Shown: positions 6,297-6,616 of the stretch, one piece after another | How positions within the stretch are numbered: the first letter of the stretch is position 1 | Layout of the letters: each line of letters opens with the position of its first letter | Source: Desulfobacterales bacterium | GTDB lineage: Bacteria > Desulfobacterota > Desulfobulbia > Desulfobulbales > Desulfocapsaceae | Reading direction: 5' to 3' | Assembly: GCA_013042695.1 (NCBI GenBank) | Contig: JABDPQ010000011.1 | Coordinates: forward strand, 1-6,616 | Length of the DNA: 6,616 nt | Position numbers and translations under genes: made by a program | Notes under the pieces: model-generated | Seen by the model: only the letters and a program-made list of their open reading frames with translations | What the model was told of the DNA's origin: nothing | Database searches by the model: none

Positions 6297-6320
6297 GTTC
6301 ACTTCTCAAAAGAGATGAAC
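6297..6320. repeat. Hairpin-forming inverted repeat in the msrAB-pyrG divergent region
   Basis: GTTCA (6297-6301) pairs with TGAAC (6316-6320), and TCTC (6304-6307) pairs with GAGA (6312-6315), closing an AAAA loop with a 2-nt bulge on the left. It lies between the two promoters; its function is unknown. Confidence 0.4.
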
Positions 6321-6335
6321 AGACAGGGAGAGCGG

Positions 6336-6364
6336 TTGCTTCAGGCACCAATAAGGTGTATAAG
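6336..6364 (+). promoter_or_regulatory. Sigma-70-type promoter of pyrG
   Basis: TTGCTT (6336-6341, 4/6) and TATAAG (6359-6364, 5/6) are 17 bp apart. Transcription would start near 6371, leaving about 37 nt to the pyrG start. I see no C-rich initial transcript or attenuator of the Bacillus pyrG type. Confidence 0.65.
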
Positions 6365-6407
6365 AAGCGGGTTATCTTTGTTCACAAAATTTTGCCTCGG
6401 GGCCACC

Positions 6408-6616
6408 ATGGAAAGACCGAATAATACCAAACGAACCAAGTTCATTTTCATAACTGGCGGAGTCCTTTCCTCACTGGGCAAAGGACTGGCTGCCGCATCG
6501 ATTGGTGCTCTGCTGGAAAGTAGAGGCCTGACGGTTACGTTTCAGAAACTGGACCCCTACATTAATGTTGACCCCGGCACCATGAACCCGTTTCAGCACG
6601 GTGAAGTCTATGTTAC
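6408..6616 (+). CDS. pyrG: CTP synthase, N-terminal part (3' end outside window)
   Basis: CTP synthase makes CTP from UTP, ATP and glutamine in the cytoplasm. The visible 69 codons match the synthetase-domain N-terminus: a short polar leader (MERPNNTKRT), then KFIFITGGVLSSLGKG with the P-loop-like nucleotide site, a helix (LAAASIGALLESRG), KLDPYINVDPGTM and QHGEVYVT, all family hallmarks. The gene runs off the right edge; the full family length is about 530-550 residues. The ATG at 6408 starts about 10 residues before the conserved core, slightly longer than many homologues. Upstream is only GGGG (6399-6402), a weak ribosome-binding site. No downstream ATG precedes the conserved core, so this start is preferred. 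Confidence 0.96.
   Translation, partial: MERPNNTKRTKFIFITGGVLSSLGKGLAAASIGALLESRGLTVTFQKLDPYINVDPGTMNPFQHGEVYV

Overview
The window (about 48% G+C by eye, not computed) looks like ordinary chromosome of an anaerobic Gram-negative bacterium. A sodium-pumping oxaloacetate decarboxylase, an IscA/HesB-fold protein of the kind I associate with sulfate reducers and their relatives, an exported MsrA-MsrB fusion and a PyrG N-terminus resembling deltaproteobacterial enzymes suggest Desulfobacterota, perhaps the Desulfobulbales. That placement is inference from memory of these families, not a database result. I see no rRNA, tRNA, CRISPR array, phage gene or complete insertion sequence.

Layout, left to right. 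(1) Positions 1-2626 hold the end of an oxaloacetate decarboxylase operon on the + strand: the C-terminal part of the biotin-carrying alpha subunit (oadA), a strong intercistronic hairpin, a beta subunit (oadB) with an unusual N-terminal extension, and a textbook Rho-independent terminator. (2) Positions 2627-3086 hold a monocistronic IscA/HesB-like gene whose TATAAT lies inside a perfect 14-bp inverted repeat. (3) A 171-bp unexplained spacer separates it from a convergent enoyl-ACP reductase-like SDR gene on the - strand (3258-4070). (4) A divergent promoter region serves this SDR gene and a + strand YkgJ-type cysteine-cluster gene (4385-5104). (5) A signal-peptide-bearing msrA-msrB fusion lies on the - strand (5177-6229), convergent with the YkgJ-type gene. 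(6) A second divergent promoter region leads to the 5' end of pyrG (CTP synthase), cut by the window edge.

Only oadA and oadB clearly work together: OadA transfers the carboxyl group of oxaloacetate to its biotin, and OadB decarboxylates carboxybiotin and exports Na+. The remaining genes look like independent transcription units for lipid synthesis, metal or Fe-S chemistry, repair of oxidised methionine in the envelope, and nucleotide synthesis. I do not see a multigene novel system. The points most worth a second look are the lipoyl-like domain fused to OadB, the inverted repeat around the promoter of the IscA-like gene, the loss of the IscA cysteines, and the orphan spacer at 3087-3257.
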